This document shows, piece by piece, positions 8,984 through 19,154 of a stretch of 64,000 nucleotides of DNA. A program made the position numbers and the translations under genes. The DNA is from Ochrobactrum sp. RH2CCR150. Its GTDB lineage: Bacteria > Pseudomonadota > Alphaproteobacteria > Rhizobiales > Rhizobiaceae. The stretch covers positions 1 through 64,000 of the forward strand of contig JACGXE010000002.1 of assembly GCA_014138095.1 (NCBI GenBank), read 5' to 3'. The notes beneath the pieces are model-generated. The model made no database searches and was not told the origin of the DNA. It was given only the letters and a program-made list of their open reading frames with translations. Each line of letters starts with the position of its first letter. Positions within the stretch are counted from its first letter, which is position 1.

Positions 8984-9715
8984 ATGACGGATCAAAGAAA
9001 GAATAAGACTGAAGGCCGCCAGTTACAGATTGGCATGGTCATTTTCCCCGGCTTTACGCTGCAGGACCTTGCCGGACCCCAGACGGCGTTCGGTCTCCAT
9101 GCCAAAACCCATATAATCTGGAAGACCATGGAGCCCGTCCCAACAGATATGGGCGTCACCATGAATCCCACGATCACGATTGACGAAGTTCCCGACAATC
9201 TCGACGTACTGTTCGTTGCCGGTGGGGGAGGGACACCTGAAATCATGAAGGATCAGGAGTTCCTCGATTTTATTGCTCGCGCCGGAAAAACTGCCACCTA
9301 TATAACCGCAGCATGCACGGGCTCTGTGCTTCTCGCAATGGCGGGATTGCTTGAGGGTTACCGGGCGGCCACCTACTGGCCGTTTTATGAGCCCCTGATA
9401 GCACTGGGTATCGAGCCAAGCTATGAACGTGTCTGCGTTGACAGAAATCGCATTACTGGCGGGGGTGTCACAGCCGGTATCGATTTCGCACTTCAGGTCA
9501 TCGCGGAACTCAAAGGACAAGACGCGGCCGAGTTCACACAGCTTGTTCTCGAATACGACCCGCAGCCCACCATGAACTCAGGTCATCCCCGAAGTGCTCG
9601 CCCAGAAATTGTCGCACAGGTGAAGGGTTTATGGGGGCGAACTGACGCAGCCTTGAAAGTGGCGGAGGAACATATGCAGCGCCGGTCCCAATCGGCAAGG
9701 CTCGCTTCTGCCTGA
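8984..9715 (+). CDS. DJ-1/PfpI family protein
   Basis: 243 residues with the same fold as the protein at 3770: FPGFTLQDLAGPQTAF near residues 21-36, a glycine-rich VAGGGGTPE turn, and TAACTGSVLL with the reactive cysteine at 111. The glutamate that usually pairs with this cysteine is replaced here (GPQTAF instead of GPYEVL), so the chemistry may differ from the first paralogue. The ATG at 8984 is chosen because AAGGAA precedes it; an upstream in-frame ATG at 8960 lacks such a site. Divergent GlxA-type gene is the probable regulator. Likely a hydrolase or hydratase acting on a small electrophile. Confidence 0.78.
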   Translation: MTDQRKNKTEGRQLQIGMVIFPGFTLQDLAGPQTAFGLHAKTHIIWKTMEPVPTDMGVTMNPTITIDEVPDNLDVLFVAGGGGTPEIMKDQEFLDFIARAGKTATYITAACTGSVLLAMAGLLEGYRAATYWPFYEPLIALGIEPSYERVCVDRNRITGGGVTAGIDFALQVIAELKGQDAAEFTQLVLEYDPQPTMNSGHPRSARPEIVAQVKGLWGRTDAALKVAEEHMQRRSQSARLASA

Positions 9716-9747
9716 TTGAAGAATAGCTGTTTTCAACCTTAGATCAT

Positions 9748-9784
9748 GGGTGCCGCTGATCGAACCGATGGTTCTGCGGCACCC
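9748..9784. terminator. Long hairpin after the DJ-1 gene
   Basis: GGGTGCCGC pairs with GCGGCACCC, with a second inner stem GAACC-gat-GGTTC. There is no long T-run after it, so it may act as an mRNA 3' stabiliser rather than a strong terminator. Confidence 0.5.
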
Positions 9785-9935
9785 CTCTCTAAGGCTCACA
9801 GCATGATATTTCGGCCAAGCATACAGTATGGCTAGCAATGAGGGAAATACGTCTTTTACTTTGCTCAGCCTTTACGGGAGAAGCAGGGTGGATCGTGAGG
9901 TCCAACTTCATTCCGTAACGGAGGCTGTCTTCATA

Positions 9936-10346
9936 ATGACCAGACGCATCATCAACGTTCCAGCTAACTCGCCTCTCTTTCCCAGTCAGGCCGAGTTCGA
10001 AAAATATGGATACTCACCCGCAGTAAGTGCAGGCGGCTTGCTGTTTATTTCTGGCCAGGTCGCACTAGAGCCGGATGGGTCCGTGTCTGACGATATTACA
10101 GAACAGGTGGACCTTGTTTTTCAGAAAACGTTTGAAGTGCTTCGCTGGGCTGGCCTGACGAAGGACGATCTGGTCGAGATATACAGCTATCACGTGAACC
10201 TCCCCGAACATTTTTCTCAGTTTATCGCGGTAAAGGAAAAATATCTCACGTCATCCTTTCCCGCGTGGACAGCACTTGGTGTCGAAGCATTGGGTCTGCC
10301 TGAGTTGAAGATTGAAATGCGCAGTATTGCGGCTTTTCGTGATTGA
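9936..10346 (+). CDS. RidA/YjgF-family protein
   Basis: 136 residues with Rid-family features: YSPAVSAGGLLFISGQVA near residues 25-42, a DLVEIYSYHVNL strand and the closing IEMRSIAAF. The classical RidA arginine of the C-terminal RVE/CVA signature seems to be shifted, so this is probably a Rid2-7 type rather than canonical RidA. RidA hydrolyses reactive enamines from PLP enzymes; the others are less well known. The ATG at 9936 follows GGAGG at 9920-9924, and the upstream in-frame ATG at 9828 has no homology. It lies between a DJ-1 gene and an SDR gene on the same strand. Confidence 0.8.
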   Translation: MTRRIINVPANSPLFPSQAEFEKYGYSPAVSAGGLLFISGQVALEPDGSVSDDITEQVDLVFQKTFEVLRWAGLTKDDLVEIYSYHVNLPEHFSQFIAVKEKYLTSSFPAWTALGVEALGLPELKIEMRSIAAFRD

Positions 10347-10468
10347 TCGGACAAAGCCAACCAAATTGCCGCCTCCTCGTTTTTCCCTCGTGAGTCAACC
10401 ATATCGCTCACCAGCGGCGTGTGACGACCATTGAATACGAAACCATGATCTCCATTAAGGAACAGCCT

Positions 10469-11209
10469 ATGAATGAATTTGCAGGTAAGCGCGCCCTCAT
10501 CACTGGTGCTTCACGTGGCATTGGCGCGGCCATCGCATTGGAATTGGCTGAAAGAGGCGCAGACATCGCATTCACCTACGTCAAATCCACCACTGCTGCC
10601 GAAGAACTGGTCAAGAAGATCGAAGCAAAAGGTCGGCGAGCCTTTGCGATTCAGGCCGATAGTGCGGACGCGTCAGAGATTAAACGCTCAGTCGATGAAG
10701 CTGCTTCAAAACTCGGTGGTCTGGACATTCTGGTGAACAATGCGGGGGTATTGTTCCAGGGGCTGCTCGAGGATATGCCACTGGAACATATCGACAAGAT
10801 TCTCGCGGTGAATGTCCGGGCAGTGGTAGTGGCTTCGCAAGCTGCAATCCCATACCTTGGCGAAGGCGGCAGGATTATCTCGATCGGATCATGCCTTGCG
10901 GAACGTGTCGCTTTTGAAGCCGTGGCTGTTTACTCGATGTCAAAGTCGGCGCTTCTGGCATTTACGCGCGGTTTGTCACGCGAACTTGGCTCGCGAGGCA
11001 TCACGGTCAACCTCGTGCATCCCGGGCCGACCGAAACGGAAATGAGTCCGCCAGATGCGCCGGGCGCCGCCGCGATGCGCGCGCAAATTGCACTTGGCAA
11101 ATATGGTACGGACAAGGATGTTGCGGCTGCAGTTGCTTTCATCGCCAGTTCGGCTGCCCGGCACATCACAGGCACAGGGCTGAACGTCGATGGCGGCATG
11201 AACGCTTAA
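10469..11209 (+). CDS. Short-chain dehydrogenase/reductase
   Basis: A 246-residue classical SDR: TGASRGIG cofactor motif at residues 12-19, NNAG at about 88-91, catalytic Ser in SIGSCLA, and the YSMSK tyrosine-lysine pair. The C-terminal TGTGLNVDGG matches the FabG-like group. The residue context after strand 2 (YVKSTTAAE) suggests NADP(H), but this is weak. AAGGA precedes the ATG at 10469 by about 7 bases; the upstream start at 10421 lacks this. It may form one transcript with the RidA gene 120 bases before. The substrate is unknown. Confidence 0.85.
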   Translation: MNEFAGKRALITGASRGIGAAIALELAERGADIAFTYVKSTTAAEELVKKIEAKGRRAFAIQADSADASEIKRSVDEAASKLGGLDILVNNAGVLFQGLLEDMPLEHIDKILAVNVRAVVVASQAAIPYLGEGGRIISIGSCLAERVAFEAVAVYSMSKSALLAFTRGLSRELGSRGITVNLVHPGPTETEMSPPDAPGAAAMRAQIALGKYGTDKDVAAAVAFIASSAARHITGTGLNVDGGMNA

Positions 11210-11316
11210 GCCTATCAGAAATTGCTCAACACAGGGCGTATCTTGAACTTTATGTGCAAAGGTTTGCGTGTGTGTTTCAGATATCTCCTGGTGGGCTTTT
11301 TTATAGAAGTGATATG

Positions 11317-12258
11317 ATGAGTATCAGTCATTATCTCAAGACTATTGGTCGGGGCGCGCGGGGGGCTCAATCCCTCTCTCGCGAACAGGCCGTAGACTTG
11401 TTTGCTCAAGTTCTGGACGGTACCGTAACTGACTTGGAAATAGGTGCATTTTGCCTCGCCATGCGCAGTAAAGGTGAGACGCCGGAGGAAATGGCCGGCT
11501 TTCATGATGCGCTACGACTGAGGCAGTCAATCATACCTCTTTCCCCTTCGGGGCGGGCAACCGTCATATTGCCAAGCTATAATGGTGCGAGAAAGCTCCC
11601 TGTCCTGACGGCTCTGCTCGGATTGCTCCTCGCCGAAAAGGGCATACGGGTTATTGTGCATGGATTGAATCACGACCCTGGACGAACGACAGTCGCGGAG
11701 ACATTTTCGGCGCTAGGACTACCCCATTGTGGTCACGTGGACGATGTGTCTGACGGTATCAATTTTCTACCTGTCGATGTTTTTGCGCCAAAGCTTGCAA
11801 AGCTTGTGGATGTCCGCAAAACCATCGGTCTAAGGAACTCCGCGCACAGCCTGGTCAAAATCCTCAATCCCACTTCTGCGCGGGCGCTGGTCATCGGAAG
11901 CTACACGCACACGGCCTACGCGGAAATCATGTCTGAGACCTATCGGCTGCTCGGCGCAGACGCGATGCTGCTGAGGGGGATCGAAGGAGAATCCATTACC
12001 GATGCAAGGAAGATTCAACAGGTCGATGTATTCGTTGCGGGTGTCCAGACGCGGTTGCAAGAAGCTGAAAAGTCACCTCTTGTCGCTGCACCAGAATGGC
12101 CTGACGATATTACCGCATCCGCCACTGCAAACTATATAGAAGAAGTTATGGATCGCCGCAGACCGGTTCCCGAACCTATTCTAAGGCAAATCATGCATAT
12201 CCAAGATACGCTACTTGTTATGGAAAAGCAGGTGAAGCCTCCGATCCCAAACGGGTAG
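11317..12258 (+). CDS. YbiB/TrpD2-like glycosyltransferase-fold protein
   Basis: 313 residues resembling anthranilate phosphoribosyltransferase. There is a helical N-terminal part with the LSREQAVDLFAQVLDG and GAFCLAMRSKGETPEE segments, then the phosphoribosyltransferase-like core with a VDVRKTIGLRNSAHSLVKILNP stretch typical of YbiB. The TrpD substrate-binding glycine loop is altered (PSYNGARKLP), so anthranilate synthesis is unlikely; YbiB homologues bind nucleic acids without known substrate. Adjacent ATGs at 11314 and 11317 are both possible and the ribosome site is weak. No trp genes are near. Confidence 0.75.
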   Translation: MSISHYLKTIGRGARGAQSLSREQAVDLFAQVLDGTVTDLEIGAFCLAMRSKGETPEEMAGFHDALRLRQSIIPLSPSGRATVILPSYNGARKLPVLTALLGLLLAEKGIRVIVHGLNHDPGRTTVAETFSALGLPHCGHVDDVSDGINFLPVDVFAPKLAKLVDVRKTIGLRNSAHSLVKILNPTSARALVIGSYTHTAYAEIMSETYRLLGADAMLLRGIEGESITDARKIQQVDVFVAGVQTRLQEAEKSPLVAAPEWPDDITASATANYIEEVMDRRRPVPEPILRQIMHIQDTLLVMEKQVKPPIPNG

Positions 12259-12340
12259 GAAGTTATTTGGAAAGAGCGTCAAAAGTATCCTACAAATGGC
12301 ACGAAAGCGTTGTGCAGAGGGCTACAATTCGTTGTTGGCA

Positions 12341-13390
12341 TCAGAATGAAGATGCTTTTTCTTCAAAAGTGCCCTTTCCGCTCTGATGCGTTGCACTTGG
12401 GGCTGGCTCTGTCGACATACGACGCAGGCTCTGAGGAGGATGACCGAAGATGCGAAGAAATGCACGTCGCATTCTTTCAGGATCGGTAAAACCAACCTGA
12501 CGGGCAATGACCTCTATCGGCTCTACGCCCCGCTCGACACGGACGCGGGCCACCTCCGCTCTTAAACGTTCCACGGCTTTAGCTGGTGTTTCTCCAGTCT
12601 CTGCGAGAAATGAACGTCCGAACTGCCGCGGGCTAAGATGTGCTACATCTGCAAGACGCTCGGTGGATAGAGACTCTGTCAAATGTTCACGAATGTAGGT
12701 GAGTACGGTTCTGATACGATCAGAAGCCGGTTCCATATCCAGCATAGCCGAGAATTGCGATTGTCCGCCTGGGCGGCGATGATACACAACGAGCATCTGA
12801 GCCACGCTTTTTGACGTCTCAGTGCCTAAATCCTCCTCTATCATTGCCAGAGCAAGATCGATGCCGGCTGTAATACCAGCGGATGTCCAGAGATCGCCGT
12901 CTTTCGTGAATATGCGATCTCCATCCACCTTAATTTTCGGATACATTCGTTGAAGTTGACCGGCGTATTTCCAGTGAGTTGTAGCCCGACGTCCATTTAG
13001 GAGGCCGGCGGCTGCGAGTAAAAATGTGCCAGTGCAGACGCTTGCAACCCGGCGTGCAGAATGCAGACTCTTATGAAATGTACCGTCGATTTCAAAGCCT
13101 ATCTCAGCGGGATTTATAAGTACGTCTCCTCCGGTGAAAATAATCGTATCGTACGGCTCCGATCGGATGGCCTCGGTCTGAACGGCCAAGCCCGACGAAC
13201 TTGTGATAAGCCCTCCCTCTTTCGAGACAATGTGAAGATTGTACGGCAAACATTCATTCTGCCTGCTGGCGATTTCGAATGTTGAAAGAGGGCCGCTTAA
13301 ATCTTGGATCTGGAATTGGGGATACACGACAAACGCTACATCCCGAGTCATCAATACAGGCCCGTTGCTAATTGCGGCAATCATATTCAT
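12341..13390 (-). CDS. GlxA-type regulator (DJ-1/PfpI domain plus AraC HTH), second copy
   Basis: 349 residues. The DJ-1/PfpI-like part is at residues 15-200 with the SVCTGTF elbow (Cys119) and GRRATTHW after it. The AraC DNA-binding part is at about 225-325 (LSTERLADVAHLSPRQFGRSF, and IARQVGFTDPERMRRAF). A 25-residue polar tail follows. GAGAGG is 6 bases before the ATG at 13390; ten earlier codons in the frame are non-homologous. It faces the DUF3817/CopD/SDR genes across 320 bases, which are candidate targets. It is clearly diverged from the paralogue at 7895. Confidence 0.83.
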   Translation of the reverse strand: MNMIAAISNGPVLMTRDVAFVVYPQFQIQDLSGPLSTFEIASRQNECLPYNLHIVSKEGGLITSSSGLAVQTEAIRSEPYDTIIFTGGDVLINPAEIGFEIDGTFHKSLHSARRVASVCTGTFLLAAAGLLNGRRATTHWKYAGQLQRMYPKIKVDGDRIFTKDGDLWTSAGITAGIDLALAMIEEDLGTETSKSVAQMLVVYHRRPGGQSQFSAMLDMEPASDRIRTVLTYIREHLTESLSTERLADVAHLSPRQFGRSFLAETGETPAKAVERLRAEVARVRVERGVEPIEVIARQVGFTDPERMRRAFLRIFGHPPQSLRRMSTEPAPSATHQSGKGTFEEKASSF

Positions 13391-13713
13391 CGAGAACCTC
13401 TCAGCGCATGGAGTCTTCAACAGTCACACTTCCAGCTTGCTCTTTCCTATCATGACTTCGCTAAGGGTACATCTCGGTATGGCGAAAAAAGAGGGAAGTG
13501 CGTCATTTCCTCGCGCTAGCCGCTGCTGTATGAAAAGTGAAATAGAAATTTTGAATGCGCCAATGGAAGCGATTTGTCCTTGGAAACCGTTGCGTTTGAG
13601 ATGACGAACTTATTCGGATCGTCACCTTAGGCGGCAAGGGAGAAAGACAATATCCCACCTTCCGGTAAGCGGTCGCAGCGGTGGCATCGAAGACTTGGAC
13701 AGGATTATCGGTG
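13391..13713. other. Intergenic, divergent promoter region
   Basis: About 320 bases between the second GlxA-type gene and the DUF3817 gene. It must hold both promoters. Short open frames exist but none has a recognisable family or good start. Confidence 0.35.
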
Positions 13714-14046
13714 ATGAGCTCGGTGAATATTGAGGAAGAGTTATCGCAGTTGCGGCGGATGCGATTGGCATCTGTGATCGAAGCCACAACACTCATATTG
13801 CTTCTTTGCATCGCAGTACCGTTAAAGCATCTCAATGGATTTCCTATGGCTGTCTCGGTCATGGGCCCCATCCACGGTATAGCTTTCGTCTACTATGCGT
13901 GGGCCATTATCCAAACGGTTGCGGGTGGTGACTACGACCGGTTTGAGGTCGTCCGGATGGTCGTCTCAGCCTTCATTCCTTTTGGTGGCTTTCTAAACGA
14001 CCGCGCGCTTGCACGACGTCAAGCGACCCTACAGTCTTCAATTTAA
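13714..14046 (+). CDS. DUF3817 small membrane protein
   Basis: 110 residues with about three transmembrane helices. The layout of LRRMRLASVIEATTLILLL, then the AVPLKHLNGFP segment and MGPIHGIAFVYYAW is that of DUF3817, a family of unknown function often near transporters. AGGA lies 10-12 bases before the ATG at 13714. Stop to next start is 9 bases, so it is co-transcribed with the CopD-like gene that follows. Confidence 0.75.
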   Translation: MSSVNIEEELSQLRRMRLASVIEATTLILLLCIAVPLKHLNGFPMAVSVMGPIHGIAFVYYAWAIIQTVAGGDYDRFEVVRMVVSAFIPFGGFLNDRALARRQATLQSSI

Positions 14047-14055
14047 GGAAACCCG

Positions 14056-14487
14056 ATGGACTACCTTTGGTTAAAAGCAATCCATGTTGCTGCGGCTATC
14101 ATCTGGATTGGGGGCATGTTGACCGTTGGCATCACAACAACCGCTGTCAACGTTATTCCTGTAGACGTGTCGGGGGCGCGCCGAGGTGCATTCTTTGCGC
14201 GGATTCGTCGCTGGGATCGAAGGGTGACAACGCCTGCGATGCTGATGGTCTGGGCATTCGGGCTCGCGCTAGCGGTCACTGGTCAATGGCTGTCACAGCC
14301 CTGGATAATAATCAAAATTGCCCTCGTCATTGTACTTTCCGGGATTCACGGCATGCTATCGGGCGGTCTGAGACGTCTCACTCTTGAGCAGCAGCCACGC
14401 GGTATTGCCGCCATCCGGTTTGCTGCTTTCGGCATCATCTGCATCGTGATCGTCGTGGTCGGTCTTGTCGTCATCAAGCCGTTCTAG
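14056..14487 (+). CDS. CopD/HemJ-like membrane protein
   Basis: 143 residues with four predicted helices. WLKAIHVAAAIIWIGGML at residues 5-22 is the HemJ/CopD-type first helix with its histidine, and there is an RRWDRRVTTPAMLMVWAFG segment in the second. Such proteins bind haem or copper or form part of redox chains. AAGGAAACCCG immediately precedes the ATG. It sits between DUF3817 and an SDR in what looks like one operon. It is too short and unlike HemJ in the rest of its length to be called protoporphyrinogen oxidase. Confidence 0.65.
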   Translation: MDYLWLKAIHVAAAIIWIGGMLTVGITTTAVNVIPVDVSGARRGAFFARIRRWDRRVTTPAMLMVWAFGLALAVTGQWLSQPWIIIKIALVIVLSGIHGMLSGGLRRLTLEQQPRGIAAIRFAAFGIICIVIVVVGLVVIKPF

Positions 14488-14502
14488 CCATTGGAGTTGT
14501 CT

Positions 14503-15264
14503 ATGTTTTCTGGACGAAATGAACCTCATGTATCGCAACGCACCATGCTATTGACAGGTGCAAGCCGAGGTATTGGCCATGCAACCGTAAAGCTTTTTTA
14601 TCAAAGCGGATGGCGGGTTCTAACCGTGTCGAGGGCTGCTTTCGCCGAGGATTGCCCATGGCCGGGAGGTCGTGACAACCATATCCAGGCGGACTTGTCG
14701 CGGGCTGACAGCTATAAAACATTGGCAGCAGAAGTAAGCGAACGTCTTGGAGGCAGCGGTCTTTATGGAATTGTCAATAATGCGGCAATTTCCCCCAAGC
14801 TTGAGGGCGGCGTTCGTATGGGGATCTCAGATACGTCATATGAGGACTGGCTGGCCGTCTTTAACGTTAACTTATTTTCAGCGGCGGCATTATCCCGGCT
14901 TCTCTTGCCTGAACTCAAGGCGACGAACGGGGCAATTGTCAACGTGACATCAATCGCTGGCTCTCGGGTTCACCCATTCGCAGGCGTTGCATATGCCTGT
15001 TCTAAAGCAGCTTTAGCTGCGTTGACACGCGAGCAAGCTTCCGAATTTGCCCGTTACGGAATTCGAGTCAATGCGATCGCACCTGGAGAAATCGACACGT
15101 CGATACTCTCACCAGGTACGGAAAAAATAGTCGCCGACCAAATCCCCATGCATAGGCTCGGTGATCCAACGGAGATCGCCCGTGTAATCCTTTTCCTGTG
15201 TTCCGGTGAAGCGTCGTATATCAACGGTGCGGAAATCAATGTGAACGGCGGCCAGCATGTTTGA
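14503..15264 (+). CDS. Short-chain dehydrogenase/reductase
   Basis: 253 residues with TGASRGIGHA near the N-terminus, NNAAIS for the structural NNAG motif, catalytic serine in VTSIAGS and YACSK for the Tyr/Lys pair. The end INGAEINVNGGQHV fits the FabG-like group. GGAG at 14493-14496 supports the ATG at 14503; a TTG at 14491 would overlap that site. It is 15 bases after the CopD-like gene, so it is the third gene of a small operon. NAD(P)-dependent oxidation or reduction of an unknown alcohol or ketone. Confidence 0.83.
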   Translation: MFSGRNEPHVSQRTMLLTGASRGIGHATVKLFYQSGWRVLTVSRAAFAEDCPWPGGRDNHIQADLSRADSYKTLAAEVSERLGGSGLYGIVNNAAISPKLEGGVRMGISDTSYEDWLAVFNVNLFSAAALSRLLLPELKATNGAIVNVTSIAGSRVHPFAGVAYACSKAALAALTREQASEFARYGIRVNAIAPGEIDTSILSPGTEKIVADQIPMHRLGDPTEIARVILFLCSGEASYINGAEINVNGGQHV

Positions 15265-15386
15265 TCGGTCTAGATAGGATTGGGATAATACACATCGGAT
15301 CGTGATCTTATCTCGCTTGATGTCGGAAGGTCTGTTTTAGGACGGAACGGCTTTTGGCTTCACCAAGCACTAAGGAGTCAGTCATC

Positions 15387-16442
15387 ATGAAAACAATATT
15401 AGTTGCAGGGGCTGTCGGTGTCATAGGGCGCGCGATACTCGAACATTATGAGCAGAAAAAGGATGTGAGAGTCATAGGGCTGTCTAGGCGCCGTCCGGAA
15501 TTCAAAACGCGAGCCGAACATATCTCTGTGGATCTTCTTGACAAGGCTGATACAGCGTCGAAGCTTGGGACCGTAGATGGTACGACGCATATCGTTTATG
15601 CGGCCTACAAGGAGCTACCGACACGTCACGAGCTCGTTGCTCCAAACCTCGCAATGCTTTGCAATATTGTGAAAACCGTAGAACAGACGTCTCCATCGTT
15701 GCAGCACGTCACGCTCATGCAAGGCGGGAAAGCCTACGGATGTCATCTCGGGCCCTTTCCGACACCTGCGCGCGAAGATGATCCCAGACATATTTCACCC
15801 AACTTCTATTACGATCAAGAGGACTTTTTGCGGGTGCATTCGGTCGGAAAGCAGTGGTAATGGTCTGCGCTCAGGCCAGAGGCTGTATGCGGAATGGCAG
15901 TCGGAAATCCGATGAACCTACTCATGGTGATTGCAGTCTACGCCACGATCTGTCGGGCACTGAGTTTGCCATTGACATTCCCTGGAACCGACGCGTCGTA
16001 TAACACGCTTTACCAAGTGACCGATGCCCGGATTCTTGCGCAAGCAACTGAGTGGGCCGGATCTACGGATGCCGCGCGAGGCCAAGTGTATAACATCACC
16101 AATGGAGACTATTTTCGTTGGGTGCGCTTGTGGCCTCGCATCGCGGAGTTTTTCAAATTGCCGATCGGAGCACCGCTTCCGTTCTCGATGCAAGAGATGA
16201 TGGCAGATAAAAAAGCTCTCTGGGACGGCCTTGTCCGCGATCATGGGCTTGCACCCTATGGCTATGACGAAATCGCGAACTGGAACTTCGGAGATTTGGT
16301 TCTGAAAACCCAATACGACAACATTACCAGTACGATCAAAGCCAGACGGGATGGTTTTGCGGACTGCATCGATACAGAAGACATGTTCAAAGAACTTTTT
16401 ACGAATTTGATCGAGAAGCGGATCATTCCAACACCAGTTTAG
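15387..16442 (+). pseudogene. PRISE-type NAD(P)-dependent reductase with in-frame stop
   Basis: The frame encodes a 351-residue-equivalent protein of the progesterone-5-beta-reductase/iridoid-synthase-like SDR family: N-terminal AGAVGVIGRAI, NFYYDQEDFLR in the middle and WSALRPEAVCG after it. A single TAA at 15858-15860 lies between GKQW and WSALRP, and the reading frame continues unchanged on both sides, so this is a nonsense change, not a frameshift. AAGGAG at 15372 marks the start at 15387. The catalytic tyrosine and cofactor loop are in the first half, substrate residues in the second. Probably inactive unless the stop is a sequencing error or is read through. Confidence 0.8.
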
Positions 16443-16577
16443 GATAGATGGGGCGGTGGCTGTTAGCTTCTAGCAGTTAGTGATGTGTAAGAGTTAGTTG
16501 AAAAGACATGGTTATATTACTTCCCAGAAGTGCTGCTAGATGGATATCTTTAATGAATGTCGGTATCGGTAGTTGCG
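16443..16577. other. Island-side intergenic
   Basis: AT-richer sequence between the PRISE pseudogene and the tRNA-like fragment. No gene was seen. Confidence 0.35.
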
Positions 16578-16591
16578 TGCCCCCGCAACCA
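16578..16591 (+). other. tRNA 3'-end fragment, probable island attachment site (attR)
   Basis: TGCCCCCGCAACCA equals the end of the T-stem, the 3' acceptor strand, A73 and CCA of an alphaproteobacterial initiator tRNA(fMet), with A72 as in that tRNA. The rest of the tRNA is absent: the bases before it (GGTATCGGTAGTTGCG) do not form a T-loop. A strong terminator follows 12 bases later, as after a real tRNA gene. This is the expected product of phage-type integration into a tRNA 3' end. Sequence style changes at the same place. The tRNA identity is from memory of the family. Confidence 0.6.
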
Positions 16592-16602
16592 AAACATTCC
16601 AG

Positions 16603-16631
16603 AAAAGCCCCGCAATTAATGCGGGGCTTTT
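16603..16631 (+). terminator. Perfect rho-independent terminator
   Basis: AAAAGCCCCGCA, loop ATTAA, TGCGGGGCTTTT: a 12-base perfect stem with T-tract in both directions. It fits as the original terminator of the tRNA whose 3' end lies at 16578. Confidence 0.85.
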
Positions 16632-17038
16632 GACGTTTTAAGCACTGAAAAGATCGGAAGAGCGCTCCCAAGGCTATGTTCACACAGCCGCGGCACCACA
16701 CAGGCACAGAGCGTAGTTTACCCCGTAAAGACATCAGGAAAAGGCTCAAGCGCCTCTTCAGCGCATCAAACCCAAAACAAGCCCAAGACCTCGAAATAAG
16801 CCAGAGCGCAACAAGACACAGAAAAACCCCGCTGCGTAAGCGGCGGGGCTTTCGACGTTTAATGTTCACGATGAGTGGGGAGGGTACCCCCTGTGGTCAA
16901 ACCCCCGCCTCACGCCATACAGAATGGCCGCCGCCAAGCTCCACATGATCGAGTTGCGGGTGCCCCTGCTTTGTCTGTGTAAGACTTATAGCGCTACTGC
17001 AGCTATTTAGAAGTTGCACTCATTAGCCGGCTTCAGCC
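16632..17038. other. Intergenic between island end and thiC
   Basis: About 400 bases holding the thiC terminator (16827-16848) and no convincing gene. A 14-base string at 16651-16664 equals the start of a common sequencing adapter; see the rejected list. Confidence 0.4.
16827..16848 (-). terminator. Terminator of thiC
   Basis: CCCCGCTGC / GCGGCGGGG form a 9-base stem (one G-T pair) closed by a GTAA tetraloop. On the minus strand it is followed by five Ts, so it most likely ends thiC, whose stop is 190 bases before. Confidence 0.75.
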
Positions 17039-18998
<1,960 letters not shown>

Positions 18999-19154
18999 TT
19001 AAAATTATGCACGGACAGTTTTGGTCGTCAAGACCGGTTGGTTGGGCGCGCCTCTATTCCTGACCATGGATGTAAAGCAAAGCGGTGAGGCTTGGCTTCT
19101 CTTTTTCCATTTGGCATCATCACTGATGCGGCTCTTTACAGAATCCGAAGCGCT

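Noticed and set aside
16651-16664. AGATCGGAAGAGCG, identical to the first 14 bases of a common Illumina adapter, near the island boundary
   Set aside because: The match stops after 14 bases and does not continue into either known adapter. It may be chance. Reads spanning 16600-16700 would decide whether it is an assembly artefact.
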